This document shows, piece by piece, positions 33,122 to 42,506 of a DNA stretch of 62,779 nucleotides (the stretch's first letter is position 1; every line of letters begins with the position of its first letter). The DNA lies in assembly GCA_024685285.1 (NCBI GenBank), contig JAIKVZ010000030.1, forward strand, positions 1-62,779, written 5' to 3'. The stretch is from Bacteroidales bacterium. GTDB taxonomy: Bacteria; Bacteroidota; Bacteroidia; Bacteroidales; P3. The notes under the pieces were generated by a model, which saw nothing but the letters and a program-made list of their open reading frames with translations, ran no database searches and was not told the DNA's origin. Position numbers and translations under genes: made by a program.

Positions 33122-36100
33122 TTAGAACTGGTATGAATTCAAGTCAACTGGACGCATAGTGCCAAACCACTTGATGACGCGCTCGCCTATGCCGGGCACT
33201 CTGACGTGTATGAAGTACATACCGCCGGCAATAGGTATACCGTTGTGGTTGTGCAGATCCCAGTCGTAAGTGGTCTGGTTGATGTCTACCGTCGGGAACT
33301 TACGCACCATGGTGCCGTCGACGGTGTAGATGGAGATTTCACAACCGGCGGGGCGTCCTTGCTCATTAAAACCAGTAGGCAGGTTTACTATACGCACCTT
33401 GGTTTCAAGCTGGCTGGACGTCTCGTAGGTCGAATAGCTGTAGTAGGGATTGGGCACCACATTGATCAAAGCCAGCAACGAGTCGCGGTAGGCCTGTTCT
33501 GCATCCTGTGCAGCAGCACGTTGGGTCAAGGTGATGTCTGAACCCGTCATCTCAAACTGGTACATTGGCATATTCCAGTTCATCTCTCTATTGGTTGCCG
33601 GTTTAATATCAGACACACGGGCCTCGTTACCGGATATATAGAGATTGTATGGCATATTGACATCTATGTCAACAGTGACATCGCATGCAATACCATTGTA
33701 CCACTTGTTGCCGAAATAGTCCTCTCCCTCGTTGAGCGAGGCAATATTGCCTGGATATTTGAACATATAACGGCTATTAACAATTGGCATGTTGACCCAT
33801 GCGCACGAAGCAAAAAGCAACTCGACAGAATCGCGGACAGGTATGACCAAACGCGAGTTCTTGAGCGTATTGACAACACCGCGGGAAACGAAATTACCCA
33901 CAGCCGTGGTGTCTTTGTGCGTCATGAGTCTGTCTAACGACGACAACATTTTGGCAGCCCACTTACCGGCATCGTAAGAAGGTGTGCGGTAGTTGATCTG
34001 GCTCACTGTAGAGGATGTGCTGTGCAGGTTGTAGAACTTCTGTGCGGTTGAGTTCATCACATAAATATAGTGACGACCACCCATAACGTAGTTGTCTACA
34101 CCTTCAAGAGTATTGATTACTGGATTCCACATCATGTCGCGGCCGTTGTACTGAACATAGCGTGAATCCTCGCCGAACATTATGTTTAGACGCTCGCCGG
34201 TAGCCACCGATATGGCGTAGCCAGGGAACCAGCCCATACCTTTCTCGGCAATGTAGCGCGGGTCATTGATGCCCATGGTATCACTGCTCTTAATACCGCT
34301 CATTTGGCGCATCTCGTCAATGGTCTTTCCCAATTTGTTCACCGACTTATGCTCACGCATATGGAAGCGCCGTGCATTGCCCTCGGACTGGGTATTGTCC
34401 TCGCACATTTCAAGTACCGGACAACGAGTCCACTTGGATGTATCTGCGGTGAAGACGATGCGAACACTCGGCAGTTTGGAGAGGTCGTTGAACATGAGCG
34501 ACTTATTGCGCATATTATCCATCAAGCCTCGACGCAACTGGTCGGCGGTATAAGTATCAGTACCGCGACGAACACGCAAAGCATTGATAGAATCAAGTAC
34601 ATCCTGATCTGGTATGTAGTAAGAGAAGTTGAATCCTGGGTGATACGGCTTGGTTGAAACCAAACCATATGGCGACCATAAGCCGCTGACAACACCTTCG
34701 AACTGTTGCGATGGGTCGACACCAGACGAAATTGGAGGATACTGAGAGCCACGAGAATCGGGCTGAGCCTTGAAATAGTCCTCATCCAAATAAGCCTCAG
34801 TATAACTAACGGGGCCGTCTGTACCCATAAAGGCATCTATTGTACCCACGGCATACTGCTGACCGGAACGAATCCAGTTGTTGGTGGGGTCGTTATCATC
34901 GTCGGCCACACCAACAAGCCACTGTAGGTTCTCGTCAGCGTATGTCATGCTCGAGGCAAGAAGTACGTTGCTATTGGTGATACCTCCGTAGAAGGGATAG
35001 GTTATGTTCTTGTTGGCATTGTCCAAAGCCGATGCTACTGGGGTGGGATTGGCCAGAGCCACAGATATTCCCAAGTTAAGGAACAGCTGTTCGTTGTAGC
35101 GACCTATGCAAAAATCGGCCCACTCCTTATAGACAGGCAGTTGCACACCGTTAGAATCTCTATAGTATATAGGACCGCCGTCAGCACTTTCTATGCACCA
35201 ACGAGTAGAATCGTTAACTCCCTTTGTGAACATATTGGTGTCGTTGCCGCCAAAGGCGTCAACACCATCATTCCAGAACCTGACAATAAACTTGCCCGGT
35301 TTTACATTCAAGGGGTCAATTACCGTCACATTAATGGGACCATTATTCTCCTCGAATTCTGGTTCAAGTATCATACAGGCCGAATTAATCTTTGACCTAT
35401 CAAGATTAGGTCTGACATTGATATCCACATTTGGTGCAAAGACACCTGCCGGTTTGCCAGGCTGCCCCGCAGGACCCATAAGAGAGTCTATGACCGACTG
35501 GCGCAGACGCAACACATTGCGGCCGCTATTACCATAGCCACTAATACGAGTAATACGTGGGTTCATACCGAACTCGGCTTGTATCTGAGTACCACCGTTT
35601 TCAACAATGGGGTTATGGGGCACCACAACAATGGGCTCAATAGTACCACTGTTCTCATTCTTACGACCAGCGAGGTAAGGCTCTTTCTGGCCATCGAAAT
35701 ATGCGGGCTCAGTCTGTGAATACTCTTTGAAGCGGTTCTGGGCATATGCAATGGCCACAAAATAATACTCTTTATTGTTTACCAAGTTGACACTTGTTCC
35801 TGAAGCAAATTGGTCGGTGGTTATACGAAATACGTGACGTATGCCAGAGTTGCTACCATTGACCATTACCTTAGGTTCAATAAGTCCAGTTGCAGAGTTG
35901 ACTGTAAAGTTAACCAAACGGTCGATAGGCATGGTATTGTTCACCGTGTCGTAATAGTTTTCTATGTCGCACTGAGCCACCAAACGAGCTCTCGAGAGGT
36001 CTCCTTTCTCAATGTCGGCAACCGAGGCGTTGGCGTCGGCGAGCTGATAAATTTGGTAACCTTCGAACTTATAAGAGCGCTGCTCATCGGTGTATGGCTG

Positions 36101-38182
36101 AGGATTTCCAGCGGTGTCAACATAAGAGGAAGGTATCGAGGGGTCAAACTCGGCGTATGATTCCATAACGCCATTCTTAAAGTTGTTGGAGGCCTTATTG
36201 TCGTATGTTATGTATAGAATAATCTCTTTATCAAGTTCCTGAGCCACAAGGGTGGGTGCGTCTGGACCATCGAGAACTTTGAAACAGTTATCAAACAGAG
36301 CCTGACAGATGTCATCGATCTGGCGCAAAGACTCGACCGAAGACCACGCATTGCCCGAAGAGGCCTGTGCGTAGGGAATACCTACTGTGATGTAGTTCAC
36401 AGCTCCTGGCCTGAGGGTGAAAGGACCTGCCGACTGCATAAAACGACGGTCACCAGGAGTATTGCCAGCGTTCTTTTCGGTCCATGCATCACCTGTGAAA
36501 CCATTTTCCGCAGGGTCTGCGCCAGAGGTACCCCAATTCCACGGGTCTGTGGTGCCATTTGTTTCACCAGGGAACATAAAATCGCAATCAAGCGACGTTG
36601 TAGCCTGTGTGGCACCATCACCGCCGAACTTCATGCGGCTTCCGTTTTTCCAGAAACCACGCAAATAGTAATAATAGTCTTTTGCCTTGGAAGGCTCTCC
36701 ATTAATACTGTTGTTGCTATTGTCGTAGTACACAAAACGACGCATACCAAAACGCTCGTCATCAATAATGTTGTTGCCAAAGTTTACACCATTGATAGCA
36801 CACCAGCCAATCTCGTCGCCTGGCTCATGGTGGTTTTTAGGGCAATACCAACTGTTAGCGTCAAGAGCATAAAAGAGGTCAGCATCGTCGGTTATAGATA
36901 TGGTATCGTAGCCCGCACCATCATCTAAACGATATTTCTCTAAAAGCTCTTTGAGCTGAGTGTTGTTTGAACCTTGGATGTAAGGTAAATCAATCTTGGG
37001 GTTATCCTTACCATCTGGATCCATATAAGGACCTTGGAAGAAGTCGATACCGACTGCTGGAGGAATGCCCGAGTAACTACCCGATCCGGGACCATCGTTG
37101 TCATCGCCGTTGTAGCAGTAACCAAGACCGCGTTTGACATCACATCCCACATAGTCATCGAAAGCATAACCTAAATCCGGGTCAACCCATTGGCTAAAAT
37201 AGGTCTCACGCAACTCATAAGTAGAACGGTTGATAATCTCGTACGAATAGAATGTCATGTCGTTAATAGCGTCGTTGGTAGAGAAAGCGAAAGCCTGTGC
37301 ACGTATTTCGAGGCCGATGGGTTGTCCGTGGGTCTCGGTATGGGTGTTACCCATATCGTTGAATATCCACCATATAGTCTGGTCGCCCTTAAGTACCTGG
37401 TCTGATTTCTGGCTATTGGTGATGACTCCAGGTTGTTTGGTTTCCTCCATGGTGTGTTGGACAACATAGTGTTCTCCCTTGCCTAAAGAGGCCTTGAGAG
37501 TACGAGGGCAAAGTGCATTGTCGAAATCATAATATGGGTAGTCACCCTCCGACGGTTCGTACTTGCCATTGTTGTTGGCATCATAGAAGGGGGCCAAATA
37601 TTTGGACTGCAATGTGCCGCCCTGCCAAGGCCACTTCTCGATGGTGGCGGTCAGATCCTCGCCCACATCGGTGAGCTTAGTGACACCGTTACTATCATAC
37701 TGGAAGTGCTTCATAAGAGCCTGAACCTCAGCCTTGGTTATTACCCAGTGCTTGTCGTATTCGTTGCAGACACGCAAGTCTACGGCAGCCGTAGTCAACT
37801 CCAACGGACCCGGCCAATAATCGTCACCACTTGATCCAAAACGCAGAGCTGCAAGACGCAACTGGTTGTTGACATCGGTGCCACCAATCCACAATGCCGC
37901 GCAGAATAGTGGGCTGGTGTTGCTGCTCTTAGGCAGATGATACTGGGCCACACTGCCATCATACCACATATTGCCATAGCCGTTAATCAGAGCTCTGACG
38001 TTGTTCACGTTCAGTTCTGCCGTACTTTGAGCTCTCTTGCACAAAGTGGCGGAGGCTTTGGTGCGCAGCACTGCAGGCGAGGTGCTCTTTTTGCAAGTAG
38101 TACACTCGCGCGCCACTGCAACCCCTGACACTGAAGTGAAGAGGAGAGCTGCCAATGCTAATTTGCTAAATATATTTTTCAT
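33122..38182 (-). CDS. Giant (1686-residue) T9SS cargo surface protein
   Basis: Signal peptide (about 1-24), then a Cys-containing stretch (ECTTCKK) and a long beta-rich body. Recognisable family features are NVRALINGYGNMWYDG (60-76), the ALWIGGTDVNNQLRLAALRFG segment (96-116), an EF-hand-like Ca site DANNNGKYEPSEGDYP (201-216), VGCDVKRGLGYCYNGDDND and VGIDFFQGPYMDPDGKDNP. The C-terminal ~110 residues (VVPNPYYSYS, EISIYTVDGTMVRKF, GIPIAGGMYFIHV, IKWFGTMRPVDLN) form a T9SS sorting domain of an FlgD-Ig-like variety with an extended GTMRPVDLNSYQF tail. Function unknown. It sits between a TonB-type receptor (28 bp) and a PorV-like barrel (34 bp). Confidence 0.85.
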   Translation of the reverse strand: MKNIFSKLALAALLFTSVSGVAVARECTTCKKSTSPAVLRTKASATLCKRAQSTAELNVNNVRALINGYGNMWYDGSVAQYHLPKSSNTSPLFCAALWIGGTDVNNQLRLAALRFGSSGDDYWPGPLELTTAAVDLRVCNEYDKHWVITKAEVQALMKHFQYDSNGVTKLTDVGEDLTATIEKWPWQGGTLQSKYLAPFYDANNNGKYEPSEGDYPYYDFDNALCPRTLKASLGKGEHYVVQHTMEETKQPGVITNSQKSDQVLKGDQTIWWIFNDMGNTHTETHGQPIGLEIRAQAFAFSTNDAINDMTFYSYEIINRSTYELRETYFSQWVDPDLGYAFDDYVGCDVKRGLGYCYNGDDNDGPGSGSYSGIPPAVGIDFFQGPYMDPDGKDNPKIDLPYIQGSNNTQLKELLEKYRLDDGAGYDTISITDDADLFYALDANSWYCPKNHHEPGDEIGWCAINGVNFGNNIIDDERFGMRRFVYYDNSNNSINGEPSKAKDYYYYLRGFWKNGSRMKFGGDGATQATTSLDCDFMFPGETNGTTDPWNWGTSGADPAENGFTGDAWTEKNAGNTPGDRRFMQSAGPFTLRPGAVNYITVGIPYAQASSGNAWSSVESLRQIDDICQALFDNCFKVLDGPDAPTLVAQELDKEIILYITYDNKASNNFKNGVMESYAEFDPSIPSSYVDTAGNPQPYTDEQRSYKFEGYQIYQLADANASVADIEKGDLSRARLVAQCDIENYYDTVNNTMPIDRLVNFTVNSATGLIEPKVMVNGSNSGIRHVFRITTDQFASGTSVNLVNNKEYYFVAIAYAQNRFKEYSQTEPAYFDGQKEPYLAGRKNENSGTIEPIVVVPHNPIVENGGTQIQAEFGMNPRITRISGYGNSGRNVLRLRQSVIDSLMGPAGQPGKPAGVFAPNVDINVRPNLDRSKINSACMILEPEFEENNGPINVTVIDPLNVKPGKFIVRFWNDGVDAFGGNDTNMFTKGVNDSTRWCIESADGGPIYYRDSNGVQLPVYKEWADFCIGRYNEQLFLNLGISVALANPTPVASALDNANKNITYPFYGGITNSNVLLASSMTYADENLQWLVGVADDDNDPTNNWIRSGQQYAVGTIDAFMGTDGPVSYTEAYLDEDYFKAQPDSRGSQYPPISSGVDPSQQFEGVVSGLWSPYGLVSTKPYHPGFNFSYYIPDQDVLDSINALRVRRGTDTYTADQLRRGLMDNMRNKSLMFNDLSKLPSVRIVFTADTSKWTRCPVLEMCEDNTQSEGNARRFHMREHKSVNKLGKTIDEMRQMSGIKSSDTMGINDPRYIAEKGMGWFPGYAISVATGERLNIMFGEDSRYVQYNGRDMMWNPVINTLEGVDNYVMGGRHYIYVMNSTAQKFYNLHSTSSTVSQINYRTPSYDAGKWAAKMLSSLDRLMTHKDTTAVGNFVSRGVVNTLKNSRLVIPVRDSVELLFASCAWVNMPIVNSRYMFKYPGNIASLNEGEDYFGNKWYNGIACDVTVDIDVNMPYNLYISGNEARVSDIKPATNREMNWNMPMYQFEMTGSDITLTQRAAAQDAEQAYRDSLLALINVVPNPYYSYSTYETSSQLETKVRIVNLPTGFNEQGRPAGCEISIYTVDGTMVRKFPTVDINQTTYDWDLHNHNGIPIAGGMYFIHVRVPGIGERVIKWFGTMRPVDLNSYQF

Positions 38183-38210
38183 TTTCTCAATAATTTTTTA
38201 GCGTTGATGT

Positions 38211-41200
38211 TTAGAAATTGTACGACACTGTCAGTATCACCGTGCGAGGTGAGGAATAATTCCATACAGAGTTATTGAGGTAAGCGACAGTGTAGAGGTC
38301 TCTGAACGAGTCGGGGTCAAGCCAAGCGTTGATTTCACGTTGAGTCTCTGGGTCTGTCAGATAGCCGTCATCCTCTGGGTTACCCGTGACAGGGAACACG
38401 TTGATGACGTTTCTGATATTGAACAGATTGTTGACCGTGATTGCCGTGGTAAGGAAAGTCTGACGGGTCTTGGTACGGCCCTCGGAGTTTTTGGTCTTAA
38501 TGGTGATAGGCCATGTCTTGTCAAGAATGACGTTAAAATAGAAGCCCCATGGCAAGCGGGCACCGCGATAGCTACCCACGATGGTGGACTGCTTGTTGGA
38601 AAAAGCCTTGGTATAGGGGCGACCACTCTGAGCAACAGCGAGGAAATTAACGCCAAAATTCTCCAAAAGCTTGATTTCTTTTCTGCGTTTTTCACCAGTG
38701 GAATCAGTAACAACACGTGTAATTACGGGACCATTGTAGCGAGCTCCATCGAAATAGCGGAAGTCAACATTGGCCTTAAACTCGTGACGACGGTCATCAC
38801 TGATGGGGTTGAGCATCTTAAGAGTGGTATAACCTTCCTTAATTAGTTCGGTCATAGTGGTGGTAGAAAGTCCTGTACCTTCAGCATACTGCAAGGTGTA
38901 GTTTGCATTGATACGGATATTCTTGGTTTGACGAAGGTCATAGGCTATGGTAAGACCCTTGATGGTACGGAAGTCGAGGTTATCATAAGAATAATAGTTG
39001 GGGTTGGGGTCGGCACCATTGTACTGTACTAATTGTATAAGATCGCGCGTCTCTTTATAATAAGCAGAGATGCTTATTGCCGACGACTGTGTGAGTGCCT
39101 GCTGGAAACCAATCTCATAGTTGGTAATTTTTTCAGGTTTAAGGTTGGGGTTTGAAGTGCTCGAGCGCTGGGTCATGTATAGGTAGTCGAGATAGTCGGC
39201 TTGCCATCCACTGGAGGGACGGCGAGCAATAATGTCGTAACTGGCTTTGAACTGAGAGTTGTCACCAACAGGGAACGAGAATGCCACACGAGGCATAGCG
39301 ACTACTTGAGGTTTGTATCTCTCAAAAGCATTGACATCAACTTTGTAGCCTGAGCCATCGGGCATATTGCCGAGAGTATCCATAGTCTGACCGCCCTCGG
39401 GTCCTTTGGTTCTGTAAGGAGTGGGCTTACCAGAAATACCTGATATGCTGCTCGGCGATGCAACTTGAACACCCTTGGCATTATACCAGTTGCCGTTCTG
39501 GTCACGATAACCTTTAATGGTAGGATTTTCGAGTCCAGGGTCGTCAACATAAACCACCCAGTCATCGCCAGCGCCTGAATACAATGCAGAGGCGCCGTCC
39601 TTGACTGTCGGAGCTTCGGATGCGGAGAGAGTGGGATGGTCTCTTCTCCACTCATCGGCACGGCTATAGTACTGGCGGATTTCACCGACCTGATATGATT
39701 GATATAGCAGATATGGATCTTTGAGAACAAACTGGTTTCCATCGAAGTAGTCAACACGCACACCTATGTTGAAGATGAGGTCCTGGAAACGGAACTGATC
39801 CTGAACATAGCCAGCCATATAAGTCGGAGAGAATGATGGTAGATATTGGAAACCGTCTTCGGTAGGTTTGAAGAAGTCATTGAGTTGCCAACTTCTGGCA
39901 TTGTACTTTTTACCAGTGTGGTCATAACCATAATAACTTACAATCTGATTGCCGCTATTGAAGAGTTCATTTGCGGAAAACATAGTTATTCCTCCAGCCT
40001 CGGCAAAGACCTCTGGATCATAACGGTCAATATCAAGCCAGCCTGTTTTACCAGGGTCAGTTATACCAAGACGCTCTGCGTTTTTGGACAACCACTCACG
40101 CATATTTCTGCTGAATTGGGTCTGCTGATCTTCATTGTACAAACGGTCGTAATTAACCTGAAGAGTAGTGTTGTCCCACGAATATATAGGGTTCTTCAAA
40201 TCCATCTGGGAGACATGTCGGTTTGCATCGTTGCGCATGATTGTCCACAAGTTGTAGACGCCCAAGCCATATGATGATGACCAATACTTATCATACTGGA
40301 AACCAACCTCAATGTCATGACCTTTTATTTGAGCCGAAGCCTTAGCCTGAAAATAGAAGAAATCTGCTTGCGATTTTGCAAAAGAGGAACTTTGGACACC
40401 CACATTATTAAGCATACCCATAATGTCTGAAGGCGAGTCACCATTCATTAAACCTTTGTAACCAAGAATATTATCGCGGTTAATGAGCAACCAGTTAATA
40501 TCGTTTATACTGTACAGTTGGTTGTTGTAGTTAGCAAGGATCGGGTTCCATTTTGATGGTTCTACGTACTGTATGTTATCTTGCCAGTTGTTCTGAACCT
40601 TGGCAATCTGGCTTGTTCCATAGTAATCAATAACAGCCATCTCATAGGTAGGCTCCTGATTGTTGACAAACTTTCCAATATGGCCATAACGGAAGATGTC
40701 ATTCATGCTGCCACCATAGGCAGAGTTATATGTACGCGATGTCTGGTGCTGTACCATTGCAGTGATGTTGTACATAACATTGGTGATGGGCAAAGCCGAT
40801 TTGGCCTCGGGATCTGTATTATCAGCAGACTGCTCAGGGTCTTTAAAACGCTGCGTAAAGTCCACCGTTAAGCCCATATTCTGGCCACGACTAATCGAAT
40901 TGCCTGCTAACGACATTCCCAGCGGCATCAAACTCGTGTTCGGCGAATAGCTATAACTATACTCTCCTGTTAAAACAAGTGTAACATAATCTGAGAAACT
41001 AAAATTTAACGAACCTTCCAAACCAATTCCATAATTCTGTAAGTTGGGTACACGAGAGGCATCGCCACCGAAATTATTCTTGGTCAAACGCGTGATGGGT
41101 TCAAAATGCTCTTTATACAGACCTGTCTCTGCTGCATAGTTGATAGCTCCTGTTAGAGGGTCATAGGCGAGTGGATTTTGCTCATATTGGCGAACATACT

Positions 41201-42107
41201 CGTCCTTGACTATCTGATAGCGATGATCTTTAACACGGTAACCCATGCCATAATAGGTCGAGGCCTGGCCTGTGAGTCGGAAACCAATCATGGTACGCTC
41301 GTATGACGAAGTGCCATCTGCCGAAAGTACATTCTTCTTGTATAGCGGACCAGTCAAATACATTGACAATGCATTAATATGACGATAGTCAATATACGAT
41401 TCCCAACGGAGAACGCCCTTAAATTGGTTTGATGGCGGTTTGAGGGTGATAATCTGAGTACCACCGATAGCCTCACCGATGCTGGCCGGAGTTCCACCCA
41501 GGATAACCTGAATTTCGGCGATAGCCTCCTTGGGAGGCTCAACACCGCCGCGCTTACGAACACCTCCCTGCATGGTCACCATGCCACTCTCTCCGCGAGC
41601 CGTACCCGAACCACCATCGCTATAACCCACGCCACCGACAGCAGCCACAATACCATCCACCGAAGTGGCAGGCATACGTGCAATGTCGTCAGGGTTGAGG
41701 CGCTGGCCGCTTTCAGCCGTACCTATCTCGAATGGCGGATTTTTCTCCTCAACAATCTCGACAGCTTCGAGAGTTGTTGCCGTTGGAACAAGTTCGACAT
41801 CGGCAATAGAGAAACCCGACGCCTTGACCTGCACACCCTTACGAGTGTAGCGCTGGTAGCCTACATAAGAAACCTCTATATCGTACTTGCCAACAGGAAG
41901 AGGCTTGATTGTGTAGACACCATCGAAGTCGGTTTGCCCGCCGCGGATGACGTTGCCGTCTTGCTTAGCCACGACGTTGACAAAGGGCATCGGCTCTTTG
42001 GTCTTCGAATCGATCACAGTACCTGTTAGGGTACCCTGGGCAAACAACGCGGCGTTGGTTGCCAGCAGAAGACCGATTGTCAATAATACTTTTCTTAACA
42101 TACTCAT
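38211..42107 (-). CDS. TonB-dependent receptor-like outer-membrane protein
   Basis: A 1298-residue protein. Signal peptide (MSMLRKVLLTIGLLLATNAALFAQ), then a carboxypeptidase-regulatory-like beta-sandwich (about 25-110; LTGTVIDSKTKEPMPFVNVVAKQDG). An unusual plug follows (about 120-235) with a Gly-rich loop (VGGVGYSDGGSGTARGESGM) and KEAIAEIQVILGGTPASIGEAIGG. The rest is a 22-strand-type barrel with many aromatic-belt residues, ending RTVILTVSYNF. No SusC-type partner (SusD) is present; its partner genes are the giant cargo protein and the PorV-like barrel downstream. Ligand unknown. Confidence 0.85.
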   Translation of the reverse strand: MSMLRKVLLTIGLLLATNAALFAQGTLTGTVIDSKTKEPMPFVNVVAKQDGNVIRGGQTDFDGVYTIKPLPVGKYDIEVSYVGYQRYTRKGVQVKASGFSIADVELVPTATTLEAVEIVEEKNPPFEIGTAESGQRLNPDDIARMPATSVDGIVAAVGGVGYSDGGSGTARGESGMVTMQGGVRKRGGVEPPKEAIAEIQVILGGTPASIGEAIGGTQIITLKPPSNQFKGVLRWESYIDYRHINALSMYLTGPLYKKNVLSADGTSSYERTMIGFRLTGQASTYYGMGYRVKDHRYQIVKDEYVRQYEQNPLAYDPLTGAINYAAETGLYKEHFEPITRLTKNNFGGDASRVPNLQNYGIGLEGSLNFSFSDYVTLVLTGEYSYSYSPNTSLMPLGMSLAGNSISRGQNMGLTVDFTQRFKDPEQSADNTDPEAKSALPITNVMYNITAMVQHQTSRTYNSAYGGSMNDIFRYGHIGKFVNNQEPTYEMAVIDYYGTSQIAKVQNNWQDNIQYVEPSKWNPILANYNNQLYSINDINWLLINRDNILGYKGLMNGDSPSDIMGMLNNVGVQSSSFAKSQADFFYFQAKASAQIKGHDIEVGFQYDKYWSSSYGLGVYNLWTIMRNDANRHVSQMDLKNPIYSWDNTTLQVNYDRLYNEDQQTQFSRNMREWLSKNAERLGITDPGKTGWLDIDRYDPEVFAEAGGITMFSANELFNSGNQIVSYYGYDHTGKKYNARSWQLNDFFKPTEDGFQYLPSFSPTYMAGYVQDQFRFQDLIFNIGVRVDYFDGNQFVLKDPYLLYQSYQVGEIRQYYSRADEWRRDHPTLSASEAPTVKDGASALYSGAGDDWVVYVDDPGLENPTIKGYRDQNGNWYNAKGVQVASPSSISGISGKPTPYRTKGPEGGQTMDTLGNMPDGSGYKVDVNAFERYKPQVVAMPRVAFSFPVGDNSQFKASYDIIARRPSSGWQADYLDYLYMTQRSSTSNPNLKPEKITNYEIGFQQALTQSSAISISAYYKETRDLIQLVQYNGADPNPNYYSYDNLDFRTIKGLTIAYDLRQTKNIRINANYTLQYAEGTGLSTTTMTELIKEGYTTLKMLNPISDDRRHEFKANVDFRYFDGARYNGPVITRVVTDSTGEKRRKEIKLLENFGVNFLAVAQSGRPYTKAFSNKQSTIVGSYRGARLPWGFYFNVILDKTWPITIKTKNSEGRTKTRQTFLTTAITVNNLFNIRNVINVFPVTGNPEDDGYLTDPETQREINAWLDPDSFRDLYTVAYLNNSVWNYSSPRTVILTVSYNF

Positions 42108-42141
42108 TTTGTCAATGTGTAAAAAAGTTAATTATACTTAT

Positions 42142-42468
42142 TTATTTTATTTCAGAGATATAGTCGTTATTCAATATGGTCTGGTATACCACAGCTTGGC
42201 GCAGGTCGAAAGCGGGACGGGCATCGTCGTCAATCCCGTTCTGTATTGGCTGCATAACTGTAGCGTGCGCAGGTTTAGGGTCTGATTCAATGGTCTCATA
42301 GGTAAAATACTCCTGGGATGCAGACTGTTCATCTGCATATGGCTCATTGACTGGCAGCGGGGTGTCATCGTCGCTGCCAGTGTCAACAGCCATGGCTTTC
42401 TTTATCTTTGTTATGCTGGGTAAGATAAAGAAAGCCAAGAGTGCCAATGTGACCCAGAATGTTGTCAT
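42142..42468 (-). CDS. Small single-span membrane protein
   Basis: A 108-residue protein with one N-terminal membrane helix (residues 2-20, TTFWVTLALLAFFILPSIT), then a basic stop (KIKK) and an acidic, Pro/Gln-rich cytoplasmic tail. The last ~25 residues contain FDLRQAVVYQTILNNDYIS, a pattern I believe recurs at the ends of small Bacteroidales membrane proteins (recollection, not checked). It sits 38 bp after secDF and 34 bp before the TonB-type receptor. Function unknown. Confidence 0.75.
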   Translation of the reverse strand: MTTFWVTLALLAFFILPSITKIKKAMAVDTGSDDDTPLPVNEPYADEQSASQEYFTYETIESDPKPAHATVMQPIQNGIDDDARPAFDLRQAVVYQTILNNDYISEIK

Positions 42469-42506
42469 AGCCTGTTGTTACTGTTTGGTGAGACCAATTT
42501 TTGAGA

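Noticed and set aside
31918..33159. A 413-codon plus-strand frame across the PorV-like gene
   Set aside because: Shadow of the minus-strand barrel gene, and it runs through the strong terminator at 31945-31980.
33122..42107. Horizontal transfer of the receptor/giant cargo region
   Set aside because: The sequence looks by eye somewhat richer in A/T than its neighbours, but there is no integrase, tRNA junction, direct repeat or IS at either end, and it is tied into the secDF operon. Composition would have to be computed to say more.
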